From positions 62,001 through 126,000 of the forward strand of contig NZ_FNEX01000011.1 of the NCBI RefSeq assembly GCF_900100435.1: a stretch of 64,000 bases of DNA. The letters run 5' to 3'. The stretch is from Pedobacter sp. ok626. Its GTDB lineage: Bacteria > Bacteroidota > Bacteroidia > Sphingobacteriales > Sphingobacteriaceae. Position 1 is the stretch's first letter. Every line of letters starts with the position of its first letter. A model generated the notes under the pieces. That model worked only from the letters and a program-made list of their open reading frames with translations, ran no database searches and had not been told where the DNA came from. This document shows positions 45,092 to 53,698 of the stretch, piece by piece. A program made the position numbers and the translations under genes.

Positions 45092-47014
45092 ATGACATCT
45101 AAAAACAAACTCCAAACTCTCCTTAAACACAGATTTAGCCCTGTTTTATTGGCTACACTGCTATTGTGCATAATATCATTCATTACCCGGGTGGTCTTAT
45201 TGATTAATTCAAAGCAGTATGTCGATTGGTCAATCCTTAATTTATTAGGCATTTTTGTAATCGGACTTTTGTATGATTTGGCAGCGGCCTCATTCGCGGT
45301 TATTCCATTGGTGCTTTATGTTTGGTTGATGCCTGACAAATGGTATAGATCGAAATTTAACAAAGTCCTCTTGTCGCTCTATTTTTTAGTGGTTATTGGT
45401 ACTTTGCTATTCAATGGTGTATCAGAATGGTTCTTTTGGGAAGAATTCTCGGTACGTTACAACTTCATTGCAGTTGATTATCTGGTATATACCACTGAGG
45501 TAATTGGCAATATCAGACAATCCTATCCTGTAAATACGATATTGGTGTTCTTGTTGTTGATATCTATAGGCATACTTTTCTTATTCAAGAAATACATTTG
45601 GAAACAGAACGAGCAGCCATTCAGATTTAAACAACGCAGCCTGGTCGCACTTTCGCTGCTTTGTATTCCTGTTGCTGTTTACTTTTTGTTTAGCCATAAA
45701 TGGAAATATTTTAGTGCCAATCAGTATGTAAGCGAGCTTGCAGGTAATGGTATGTACGATTTTGGTAATGCCTTTTGGAACAATGAGCTAGATTATGATA
45801 CTTTCTATAAAACATTGCCAATTGATAAAGCAGAAGCTTTGATCAGAAAACAGTTAAACCCAGACAGTACGAGTAGCGCTGATAAGTTTACACTTAGGCA
45901 AGTTGATAATCCTGGTGAGGAGAAAAGACTGAATGTGGTTTTGATTAGTGTAGAGAGCTTAAGTGCCGATTTTATGACGCACTTCGGAAACACACAGCAC
46001 ATCACTCCGCAGTTGGATTCTTTGGCTAAACAGGGACTTTTATTTACGAACCTGTATGCTTCTGGTACCCGTACGGTTAGAGGTCTTGAAGCTTTGGCGC
46101 TTTCTATTCCGCCAACGCCTGGACAGTCTATTGTGAAGCGCCCTGATAACAAAGGACTCTTCTCTCTTGGTAGCATATTAAAATCAAAAGGATATCACAG
46201 TAGGTATGTTTATGGTGGTTATGGTTATTTCGATAACATGAACGCTTTCTTCTCCGAAAACGGATATGATGTTACGGATCGTAGCGCATTAAAGGATTCG
46301 GAAATTCACTATTCGAATATTTGGGGGGTTGCTGATGAGGATCTTTTTACGCTATCTCTACGTTTGGCTGATGAGGATTATAACAATAAGAAGAACTTTT
46401 TTGCACATGTGATGACGGTTTCGAACCATCGTCCGTATACTTATCCAGAAGGACGTATTGATATTCCTTCACATACAGGTAGGGAAGGTGCTGTGAAGTA
46501 CACCGATTATGCAATTGGCAGATTTATCAAGGAAGCTTCTGTAAAACCTTGGTTTAAAAACACCATATTTATTATTGTTGCTGATCATTGTGCTTCAAGT
46601 GCTGGTGAAGTTGAACTTCCTGTTAATAAATACCATATACCAATGATCATTTACTCGCCGGGTAATGTTGCGCCAGGAAACTTTGATAAGTTGACCGCGC
46701 AAATAGATATACCACCAACTTTGCTAGGCCTTTTAAATATGGATTATACCAGCAAATTCTTTGGACAGGATGTATTTAAAATGAAGCCTGGGCAGGAGCG
46801 TGCATTTATCAGTACTTACCAGAGTTTAGGTTATTTAAAAAATGGTAAGTTGGTGATTCTTGATCCAAATAGAAAGACAAAAACGTTTATTCCTGATTTT
46901 GTGACGGGTAGCTCTACGCAAACGGAACCGGATAATTCATTAATTGATGAAGCGATATCGAATTATCAGGTAGCTTCTTATATGTATAGAAATCACCTGT
47001 ATAATAGCAAATAG
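45092..47014 (+). CDS. LTA synthase family (alkaline-phosphatase-fold) membrane protein
   Basis: A 640-residue protein with about five N-terminal membrane helices (~15-205, e.g. SPVLLATLLLCIISFI and LLGIFVIGLLYDLAAASFAVI). A periplasmic sulfatase-fold domain follows from about 280. Metal-site residues are visible: Glu in LISVESLSADF, the Thr nucleophile region SGTRTVRGLEA (Thr326/328) and VADHCASSAGEVELPVNKYHIPM with Asp-His and a distal His. This fold in LtaS transfers glycerol phosphate from phosphatidylglycerol; related Gram-negative enzymes add phosphoethanolamine or phosphoglycerol to glycans. A Gram-negative has no lipoteichoic acid, so the acceptor is unknown. It is co-transcribed with the PAP2 phosphatase. 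Confidence 0.9.
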   Translation: MTSKNKLQTLLKHRFSPVLLATLLLCIISFITRVVLLINSKQYVDWSILNLLGIFVIGLLYDLAAASFAVIPLVLYVWLMPDKWYRSKFNKVLLSLYFLVVIGTLLFNGVSEWFFWEEFSVRYNFIAVDYLVYTTEVIGNIRQSYPVNTILVFLLLISIGILFLFKKYIWKQNEQPFRFKQRSLVALSLLCIPVAVYFLFSHKWKYFSANQYVSELAGNGMYDFGNAFWNNELDYDTFYKTLPIDKAEALIRKQLNPDSTSSADKFTLRQVDNPGEEKRLNVVLISVESLSADFMTHFGNTQHITPQLDSLAKQGLLFTNLYASGTRTVRGLEALALSIPPTPGQSIVKRPDNKGLFSLGSILKSKGYHSRYVYGGYGYFDNMNAFFSENGYDVTDRSALKDSEIHYSNIWGVADEDLFTLSLRLADEDYNNKKNFFAHVMTVSNHRPYTYPEGRIDIPSHTGREGAVKYTDYAIGRFIKEASVKPWFKNTIFIIVADHCASSAGEVELPVNKYHIPMIIYSPGNVAPGNFDKLTAQIDIPPTLLGLLNMDYTSKFFGQDVFKMKPGQERAFISTYQSLGYLKNGKLVILDPNRKTKTFIPDFVTGSSTQTEPDNSLIDEAISNYQVASYMYRNHLYNSK

Positions 47015-47028
47015 ATGATTTAAGGATA

Positions 47029-47076
47029 AAAAGCAGAAAGGGTTGCATGATCAGTCATGCAACCCTTTCTGCTTTT
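47029..47076. terminator. Perfect 22-bp bidirectional terminator hairpin
   Basis: Positions 47029-47050 are complementary to 47055-47076 around TCAG, with flanking A- and T-runs. It lies between convergent genes and can end both. Confidence 0.85.
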
Positions 47077-47091
47077 AAATCGATACTAACA

Positions 47092-48177
47092 CTATTTAAA
47101 ATATTGTGATAGGTCAGTTACCGTAATGCCTAAACTGGTAGACCTGGGTATTGATGTTTTAGTAAATTTACCATCCCCGATCACCATCAACTTTGATTTT
47201 CCAGCTTCAAAAATAATGGGGTTACCATATCGTCCAACATTTGGCTGGTATGGTAATGCTGCTGAGATGAAAGGCGGAACTGTTGCTGCCCCAGTATATG
47301 GCAAATTATTGGTTCCCTTTTCAACAATATCACAACCGTAAACAACATCTGAATTGTGAGGTAATGGAGGCAGTTCAATCTCGTTGAAATTGCCATTGGC
47401 GGGTAGTGTAAATCTGATCTCAGGTGTTATTTTTGTCGCTATCCCCGTTACGGTATTCCGCTCGTAAAATATAAGGTCAATATCGGCTCCGAGGTAATAG
47501 CCCAACGTTCCATAAATGCTTTGGAATTTTGCCGAAATCAACATGTTGGCCGGGTTTGCAGGTGGCCTTAATACTACATTGTCAACAATACTTGTTCCGT
47601 CAAAGAAAAAGTTCAATGTCTGTTTGTCGGGCGTGCTGGGAATTGTCTTTGAGAACAGTATGGTTGTTTCTCCTTTCTTACGGATCTCGATTTCTCTACT
47701 GGCGTTTTCTTTCATCAGCACCTGCACATTCTCTTTTTCGATACGAGCGGTTCCAGTATGTATTATCTTTCCGCCAACTACAAATTCCAGTTCACCCGAT
47801 ACCGCGTAGCCCTTGATCAATAGATTTATCACTTTGTCGTAAGCCTGAGTACCGTCATAATATAAAATTATGGTTTGATCAAACGGAGCAACAGCAATAG
47901 CTTTAGTCTGAACGATTGCACCAGAGTTTTTATTCCTGATTTGAAGTTCCTTCTGCTCGTCATTAAAACCCACGATTGTTTGTATATTAAAACCGCCGCC
48001 AACAGTTGCCAACACTTTGTTGTCAACAATATATTCTAGTGAATCAGAAGAGTTGCCCTGGAGGGTAAGCCTTACAATATGGGATGTATTTTCATTTAAT
48101 ATTTCTTTTTTACTGCAGGAAAGCAGAAAAAGTAAGCATAAACTTATGAGTCTGAAAGGTATGAGTTGTGTTTTCAT
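47092..48177 (-). CDS. Hypothetical lipoprotein paired with the TonB receptor
   Basis: A 361-residue protein with lipobox LLFLLSC (Cys21), so it is lipid-anchored, probably in the outer membrane. The mature part holds a series of similar ~70-90-residue beta-rich segments (LEYIVDNKVLATVGG, then LYYDGTQAYDKV, then NFFFDGTSIVDNVV). Each reads like a small Ig-like or DUF4397-like unit. I cannot name a family with confidence. It begins 9 bases after the receptor gene, the position usually held by a SusD or other surface-lipoprotein partner. It is most simply a substrate-capture lipoprotein for that receptor. Confidence 0.7.
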   Translation of the reverse strand: MKTQLIPFRLISLCLLFLLSCSKKEILNENTSHIVRLTLQGNSSDSLEYIVDNKVLATVGGGFNIQTIVGFNDEQKELQIRNKNSGAIVQTKAIAVAPFDQTIILYYDGTQAYDKVINLLIKGYAVSGELEFVVGGKIIHTGTARIEKENVQVLMKENASREIEIRKKGETTILFSKTIPSTPDKQTLNFFFDGTSIVDNVVLRPPANPANMLISAKFQSIYGTLGYYLGADIDLIFYERNTVTGIATKITPEIRFTLPANGNFNEIELPPLPHNSDVVYGCDIVEKGTNNLPYTGAATVPPFISAALPYQPNVGRYGNPIIFEAGKSKLMVIGDGKFTKTSIPRSTSLGITVTDLSQYFK

Positions 48178-48186
48178 ATTTCTATT

Positions 48187-51100
48187 TTAAAAATTATAGG
48201 TAATCACAGTACTGTAAGTGCGTCCAAATCGCTGAACAAATTTCAAGAGGTCACCATCTTCATATTTATCGGTAAAACCAGGTTTCAGTCTAAAGGCCGA
48301 ACTTAGGTCCCTGGATGCGACATCATAATCTGGATTTCGTTCATAACTTGCCTGATTGATATAAAATGAAGACGCGGTGTTGAGCAGGTTGCCCGCATTG
48401 AACTTTATCTCGCATCGGTTCTTTAACAATTTATAGCTAAACTGTAAGTCAATCTGTTCGCGTGGTCTTTCATATTCGATGAGACCGGGGTTGGCACTAA
48501 CGATGTATGTTTTAAGTCCTGATTTATTGTATAGAAAATTAAAACCAAAATGTTTTCCTGTGTATTGTAGGCCAGCATTGATTAAATAGGGTGATTGGCC
48601 GTACATTGGTCTTTTTTTCTTGTTCGTCAACTCTATCGTTGAGGGGGCGCCTGGAGTTTTATCGGGATTGGTTACTCTGAATGTACCCACTACCTCCGAT
48701 TTTTGTAGGGTGAGGTTTCCATAAGCCGTCAGATTTTTGAGTAGCTCATTATCAACAATAAAACCGAAGTTTTTGCGCAATTCTAATTCGAGGCCATAGA
48801 CTTTTGCTTGATCAGCGTTTGTGATATAGTATTGGAGATTTCCGCTTTCAATATTGACCGTTAGTTCGACCGGTTTATCAAATTTTTTATAGAAAACACC
48901 AGCTGAAATTATCTCGCCAAGTCCTGGAAACCATTCTGTTTTAAGGTCGTAACTACCAATACGCGTGCTGTACAGGCCCAAATTGCCGAATTGCCCTCCC
49001 AGATATGGACTGTATTTCAAAAACTGACTGTTTTCCATCATTTCTGGACGTACGATGGTGCTGGAGTAGGCCGCACGGATATTTATTTGTGAGATTGGAC
49101 TATAAGTTAAATTAGCTGAGGGCAACCATTGCCATGACTTGTCTGGTTTGGGCATATATTCTGATGCACCGCGAATGCTTTTTGGGTTTTTAATATCTGT
49201 ATATTTGTAATAATCAGCCCTTACGCCCCAAATTAAACGAAGTTGGTCAAAAAAACGGTTATCCAACATCGCATATAATGCATGTGTTTTACTCTTTCCC
49301 TCAAAGCTATCGAGCCAGTAGGAGTTGGTGGCATAATTTAATCCATGAACTCCTAAGTTTTCAGGCTTCTGCATATCCGAGACTGATAGGTAGGTAACCG
49401 CTGGAGCTGTAGTAAGGCTACGTCCTAATGCTGCAATCTGCCAATTGAAACCTGCTTTTTTGTTGTTGCCAAAATAGCCTGTTTTTGCGGTACTACTAAA
49501 GCCTGCTACTTTAAATGGTACGCTTACAGACGCTGTCCATGAGTAATGGTGCTCATCGTTTTTATAGGTGTGCCTTGAAAGATTATCGCTGATTTGTGGC
49601 TGGTTAAAATTGCCCGGTATATAGAAATATTGATATGCGCCATTAACCAGTTGCGGGCCACTGTTCGCAATAGTAAGATCCTTTTCCTTACGTGCGATAA
49701 GGGTCTTTGCCAATTCCCACTCAAATTTTGCCCTGCCCAACTGATGTTGGCCGCTTAGCTTATTTTGCAACAGATCGGTAAAAGTTGGGTCGTCAGCCTC
49801 CTGGATACGTTGTGGTGTATTTAATGGAATGAAATCGCCACCGATTACATTGTCATAACCAATGTTTCGTACCAAAGTATTATCGTACATGTGGGTAAAA
49901 ACGTTGCGAAGCGTGATGCGGTTTTTGCCAAGTTGTAGTCCCGCGTTCAGTAAAACGCCTATGGTTGTATTAAAACCATAAGCTTTCCCCGGATTTTCAG
50001 TATCAAGATTCCAGTCACTTCTATTTTGACGCTCTATTTCATTGATGTTTTGAGTATTTCGATAACTTAGCGATCCTGTAAAACCAAATCTATTCTTGTT
50101 CAGCGTATCTAACTTCAACAATCGTCCTATAGTGAACTGGTAGTTTTGCGATGGTGCGGTCTTGTATTTATAAACGGTAAAGTTGTCATTGGTAAACCTG
50201 CGGCTTTGATCAACAAGTTTCTGTTGATATTGTTCTTCAGGCATTGATCTATTGGGTTCAACTTCCTTATCGGTAACCATAAGACCGGATGGTGAGTTTC
50301 GTCCGCCATCATCAAATCCCCAGTAATCATATCGACCGCGCTTATGGCTTAAGAAATCCTTTCCAGTACTTTGGTCATTGTATGACATGCCCGCTGTAAA
50401 GCTCATGAAGTTTTCACTAGGGATATCTTTGGTGTTCACCTGAATCAGTCCACCTGCAAAACTTGCATTCATATCTGGTGTTATAGTTTTACTAACCACC
50501 ACATTGTCTACCAGGTTGGATGGGATCATATCGAAAGAAAAATTGCGTGTTTGGGCTTCGGTGCTAGGCAGTACCGTTCCATCCAGCGTTGCGGAATTGT
50601 AACGTTCACCGATTCCACGGACTAGCACAAACTTGTTGTCAACTGAGCTTACGCCACTAATACGTTTTAAACTTTCTCCAATGTTCTTGTCTGGACTTCG
50701 TGATATCTGTTCTGCACTGATGCCGTTGCTGATCTCAGCAGCATTTTTTTGTTTTGCCAAAAGTCCTGCGACTGACGCCTTTTTATAGTCAGAACTAACA
50801 ACTACTTCCTTTAGACCTTTTGAATCCATTTTTAAGGATACATTCAGCGGAGTGTTTCTACTTCCGGTTACCAATACACCGGTAACTCGTTGGGTTTGGA
50901 AAGATATGTAGCTAAACACAAGGGTGTATGTGCCAGGTTGGAGATCAATAATATAACTGCCATCTGCGCCCGCCTGGGCGGTGTTGCCGGTCTCTACTAC
51001 CTTAACGGATGCACCGGGTAGGGATTCTCCATCCTGGCCTGAAATCTTCCCCGAAATACGGCCGGGCTTGGGAGGAAGAGGTAGTTCACTAAGGGCTATT

Positions 51101-51444
51101 AAATCCCCAAGTTGAGTGAATTTTAAGTGCCTGCCAGCTGTAAGGTCCTTTAAAACATTGGCCAGGGATTTGTTTTCGGCTTGAAATGATTCTAGTGCTA
51201 TTGCTCCGACCTTTTTAGAAAAAGAAAAGGAAAATTCAGATTGTTGTTCTATCTTGTTTAATACCTCAGCGAGTATAGTTCTTTTTGCCGTAAGTGTCAC
51301 TTTAGTCTCGTTAAGATTCTGGGATTTCACATCTGCCCCCATTAACACACCTGTTAGCGTTATGGAGACTGTCGTTACCAGAAAAGCGAATCTTGTCATA
51401 GCGCACAGCGATTTAATTACATTTATTTTTGTAGAATTGTACAT
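48187..51444 (-). CDS. TonB-dependent receptor with STN and carboxypeptidase-regulatory-like domains
   Basis: A 1085-residue outer-membrane importer. After the signal region come an STN (secretin/TonB short N-terminal) domain at about residues 45-120 (LAEVLNKIEQQSEFSFSFS) and a CarboxypepD_reg-like beta-sandwich at about 127-210 (GRISGKISGQDGESLPGASV). The plug follows (SPDKNIGESLKRISGVSS, VLVRGIGERYNSATLDG), then a 22-strand-type barrel ending in YSTVITYNF with a terminal aromatic. The STN domain is the contact for a FecR anti-sigma, and the fecR and sigma genes lie just upstream on the same strand. The plug style resembles TIGR01782-type receptors rather than SusC, and no SusD follows. The substrate is unknown. 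Confidence 0.94.
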   Translation of the reverse strand: MYNSTKINVIKSLCAMTRFAFLVTTVSITLTGVLMGADVKSQNLNETKVTLTAKRTILAEVLNKIEQQSEFSFSFSKKVGAIALESFQAENKSLANVLKDLTAGRHLKFTQLGDLIALSELPLPPKPGRISGKISGQDGESLPGASVKVVETGNTAQAGADGSYIIDLQPGTYTLVFSYISFQTQRVTGVLVTGSRNTPLNVSLKMDSKGLKEVVVSSDYKKASVAGLLAKQKNAAEISNGISAEQISRSPDKNIGESLKRISGVSSVDNKFVLVRGIGERYNSATLDGTVLPSTEAQTRNFSFDMIPSNLVDNVVVSKTITPDMNASFAGGLIQVNTKDIPSENFMSFTAGMSYNDQSTGKDFLSHKRGRYDYWGFDDGGRNSPSGLMVTDKEVEPNRSMPEEQYQQKLVDQSRRFTNDNFTVYKYKTAPSQNYQFTIGRLLKLDTLNKNRFGFTGSLSYRNTQNINEIERQNRSDWNLDTENPGKAYGFNTTIGVLLNAGLQLGKNRITLRNVFTHMYDNTLVRNIGYDNVIGGDFIPLNTPQRIQEADDPTFTDLLQNKLSGQHQLGRAKFEWELAKTLIARKEKDLTIANSGPQLVNGAYQYFYIPGNFNQPQISDNLSRHTYKNDEHHYSWTASVSVPFKVAGFSSTAKTGYFGNNKKAGFNWQIAALGRSLTTAPAVTYLSVSDMQKPENLGVHGLNYATNSYWLDSFEGKSKTHALYAMLDNRFFDQLRLIWGVRADYYKYTDIKNPKSIRGASEYMPKPDKSWQWLPSANLTYSPISQINIRAAYSSTIVRPEMMENSQFLKYSPYLGGQFGNLGLYSTRIGSYDLKTEWFPGLGEIISAGVFYKKFDKPVELTVNIESGNLQYYITNADQAKVYGLELELRKNFGFIVDNELLKNLTAYGNLTLQKSEVVGTFRVTNPDKTPGAPSTIELTNKKKRPMYGQSPYLINAGLQYTGKHFGFNFLYNKSGLKTYIVSANPGLIEYERPREQIDLQFSYKLLKNRCEIKFNAGNLLNTASSFYINQASYERNPDYDVASRDLSSAFRLKPGFTDKYEDGDLLKFVQRFGRTYSTVITYNF

Positions 51445-51500
51445 AAGTTTTTTTAATGGTTTATTGTCCTGAAAAATGATGGATCAGAAAAACTTATTCC

Positions 51501-51528
51501 GAGCGGAAGTGTACCACCACTTTCGCTC
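51501..51528. other. Hairpin between fecR and the TonB receptor
   Basis: GAGCGGAAGTG pairs with CACTTTCGCTC (one mismatch). It lies ~60 bases upstream of the receptor start, in the leader read from the minus strand. It may terminate or attenuate the sigma/fecR transcript, or shield the receptor mRNA. Confidence 0.5.
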
Positions 51529-51621
51529 TTTTATTGTTTATCTGATAATAATACTGTCCTGAATTTTTACATATAGTTTTCTTTTATGGATTGACATTTA
51601 TTTCTGTTGTTGGGTAAATTG

Positions 51622-52581
51622 CTACCATATCACTATTCTATTCCCCTCAATTCTATATCGGAACTCTGCAGATATGCTTAGTGCCTTCATTACAGTGTCG
51701 ATGCTCTGGTTTTTTACTTTCAGGCTGATCTGTTTTGTCAATAGTGACTTGTTTTTAAATAGGATGGTGACTTTATAGTACCGCTCTAGTTGATGGGCAA
51801 TGTTTTCCAGAGTCTCGTTTCTGAAGGTGAATTTGCCCGTTTGCCATGCTTTGATATTGGCAACGTTTACAAGTGATTGACTAAATTTTCCTGTGGAACG
51901 GTTATAGGAAAGCTGATCGCCTGTTACCAGCATGTAAGTCTTGATTTTTGCTTTTGTTGGTGTTACACCTACTTTTCCCGAAGCTACCGACACAGATAGC
52001 TCTTTATCCACTCCAGAGGCTTGAATATTAAAGGATGTTCCCAGTACCTGTATGTCCAATTTGTCAGTATGTACTTTAAATGGTCTTTTAGGATTATGGG
52101 TAACCTCGAAAAATGCTTCCCCGATAAGAAATACTTCTCTTGTCTTCCCACTAAAAGAAGAAGGGTATTTTAATCTGCTCTTCCTGTTAAGAGTGATCTT
52201 AGTGCCATCGCCTAAAGTAATAACCTTTATTTCGGCGGTTCCTGTGGTCATTTCCCGAAGGGTTGTGGGGGGAGCCAAATAGTGGCTTTTATTATTAAAA
52301 TAAAAAAGCCCAGCTATCGTTGATAAAATCAACAGGCTTGCTGCTACCGACCTTATCCAAACCGGGAAACGAATTGGTTTTGCTATTTCTATGGGGAAAA
52401 AATGTTCTTTTAAATCGCCCTGCGAAAGCGCCTGCTTTGCAGCTAACTGATCTGGGGTAAGTTCCCCATTGACATCCAGTTGGATAAGCCAGCGTGCTAT
52501 CAATGTTTTCTCTTCTTCGGTTACCAGTCCCATTTGGTATTTCCGGAAAAGCTCTTCTAAATGTTTTCTTTCGTTCTGCAT
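51622..52581 (-). CDS. FecR family anti-sigma factor
   Basis: A 319-residue single-pass inner-membrane regulator. The cytoplasmic N-terminal DUF4880-like sigma-binding part is at ~1-70 (RWLIQLDVNGELTPDQ). A membrane helix spans ~76-95 (IRSVAASLLILSTIAGLFYF). The periplasmic FecR domain is at ~115-215 (EIKVITLGDGTKITLNRKS, REVFLIGEAFFEVTHNPKRPF). The C-terminal STN-like DUF4974 domain is at ~245-318 (FRNETLENIAHQLERYYKV). It holds the sigma factor encoded upstream until the TonB receptor downstream signals substrate binding through its STN domain. It starts 59 bases after the sigma stop. Confidence 0.94.
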   Translation of the reverse strand: MQNERKHLEELFRKYQMGLVTEEEKTLIARWLIQLDVNGELTPDQLAAKQALSQGDLKEHFFPIEIAKPIRFPVWIRSVAASLLILSTIAGLFYFNNKSHYLAPPTTLREMTTGTAEIKVITLGDGTKITLNRKSRLKYPSSFSGKTREVFLIGEAFFEVTHNPKRPFKVHTDKLDIQVLGTSFNIQASGVDKELSVSVASGKVGVTPTKAKIKTYMLVTGDQLSYNRSTGKFSQSLVNVANIKAWQTGKFTFRNETLENIAHQLERYYKVTILFKNKSLLTKQISLKVKNQSIDTVMKALSISAEFRYRIEGNRIVIW

Positions 52582-52640
52582 TCTATAAGTAATAAGCAGA
52601 ATGGAAGGGAAAGGCCCAGAAATTAATTGTTAATTGTTTG

Positions 52641-53258
52641 TTATCTAATTGTTAACCATATCAAGACAAGTAACTCAAAAGCCGAAATAGAAGGGTCAGA
52701 AGTTGCTTGTCGAATGCGGTTGAGTGCACTGTTGATCTGGTTTTTGACGGTTTTTGGAGAAATATTAAGTTTTTCGGCTATTTCAGCAATGGAATATTCA
52801 TTGCTTCGGCTCATGGTAAAAACTTCCCGCATTTTATCGGGCATTTCTGCGATCGTATGGTTGATCACTTCCATGACGGCCTCGTATTGCATATCCATTT
52901 CCCTAATTTCCATTTCGTCAAGATAGGGTGAGGTGTCTAACTGCTGTTGAAGAAAGTCTGCAAAGTTCTTAAAATGCTTTTCCCGGAAACCTTTGGTCCG
53001 GAAATATCCAGAAAGTTTAAACCATAGTCGATTTTTAAGGTAGTTAGTTAAAGGATTGTTGATTGAAAATGTCGCGCGTTTGTCCCATAGTTCAATAAAC
53101 ATGTCCTGCAAAAGATCGTAGGCCTCATCTTGATCTCCGATCTTTTTTGCAGCTAAAGCAAATAAGGATTTGTAATAACGGCGGTGCAGTTCTTCAAATG
53201 CAGTATAATCAGAATTCCTGATCAATTGCAAAAGATCCTGTTCGCCTATATGTTCCAT
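52641..53258 (-). CDS. RNA polymerase sigma-70 factor, ECF (FecI-like, Bacteroidetes expansion family)
   Basis: A 205-residue sigma factor. Region 2 (FEELHRRYYKSLFALAAKKIGDQDEAYDLLQDMFIELWDKR) begins near residue 21. Region 4 includes MPDKMREVFTMSRSNEYSIAEIAEKLNISPKTVKNQI. A hydrophobic tail (ISAFELLVLIWLTIR) follows, common in this subfamily. It heads the sigma-fecR-receptor-lipoprotein cassette and should activate the receptor operon, and possibly other genes, when released by FecR. Confidence 0.94.
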   Translation of the reverse strand: MEHIGEQDLLQLIRNSDYTAFEELHRRYYKSLFALAAKKIGDQDEAYDLLQDMFIELWDKRATFSINNPLTNYLKNRLWFKLSGYFRTKGFREKHFKNFADFLQQQLDTSPYLDEMEIREMDMQYEAVMEVINHTIAEMPDKMREVFTMSRSNEYSIAEIAEKLNISPKTVKNQINSALNRIRQATSDPSISAFELLVLIWLTIR

Positions 53259-53280
53259 ACATTATTCTAATTTACTGAGC

Positions 53281-53288
53281 CAAAGATA
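53281..53288 (-). promoter_or_regulatory. Candidate -7 element of the sigma/fecR operon
   Basis: TATCTTTG on the minus strand (TAnnTTTG), 22 bases before the sigma start codon. The -33 region is AT-rich without a clear TTG. Confidence 0.45.
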
Positions 53289-53369
53289 TCCCAATGAATA
53301 TTAAGAATATGTTAAGGAATGGGGTGGAGACAGAATTCGGAAGAGTAGGGACGATTAGGAAGGGTTAAT

Positions 53370-53401
53370 AGGTTCGTTGATTTTATGAAATCAACGAACC
53401 T
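53370..53401. terminator. Perfect 14-bp hairpin downstream of the small minus-strand gene
   Basis: AGGTTCGTTGATTT pairs exactly with AAATCAACGAACCT around TATG. It lies 21 bases beyond the stop of the 91-residue gene. Neither side has a T-tract, so it may be an mRNA-stabilising or weakly terminating structure. Confidence 0.5.
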
Positions 53402-53422
53402 GATTGCAGCAATTGAACGTGA

Positions 53423-53698
53423 TTAAGCTGGCTTTTTTAATTCATCATTAACGATATTAGTTGCTAAAAGTAAGGTATGAAGATCTTGGTAATAAGCGAT
53501 CAGATTAGCCCGTTCGGCATTAGTTAATACAAATCTCTTGGTATAGAAACTTTGTTGGATCATTGTCCAGAGGTTTTCGAGGCTTTCATCAAGCGGATAC
53601 GTTTCAAAAAAATACTTTAATACAGTTTTAGCGAACTCATGAAGCTCAGCTTTAGTTCCCGATGGTCTTTTGTTAAGAAATTGTTCGTTTGGATACAT
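53423..53698 (-). CDS. Small hypothetical protein (91 residues)
   Basis: I do not recognise the family. The protein is soluble, helix-forming and without signal or membrane segment (AELHEFAKTVLKYFFETYPLD, LTNAERANLIAYYQDLHTLLL). Good amino-acid balance and a normal start after a spacer suggest a real gene rather than a chance frame. A longer overlapping frame on the same strand (53617-53868) is poor in composition. Just upstream, positions 53702-53711 and 53720-53729 form a 10-bp hairpin (CTCATTTTTT / AAAAAATGAG) in the presumed leader, only a few bases from the start codon. That could influence translation. Confidence 0.6.
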   Translation of the reverse strand: MYPNEQFLNKRPSGTKAELHEFAKTVLKYFFETYPLDESLENLWTMIQQSFYTKRFVLTNAERANLIAYYQDLHTLLLATNIVNDELKKPA

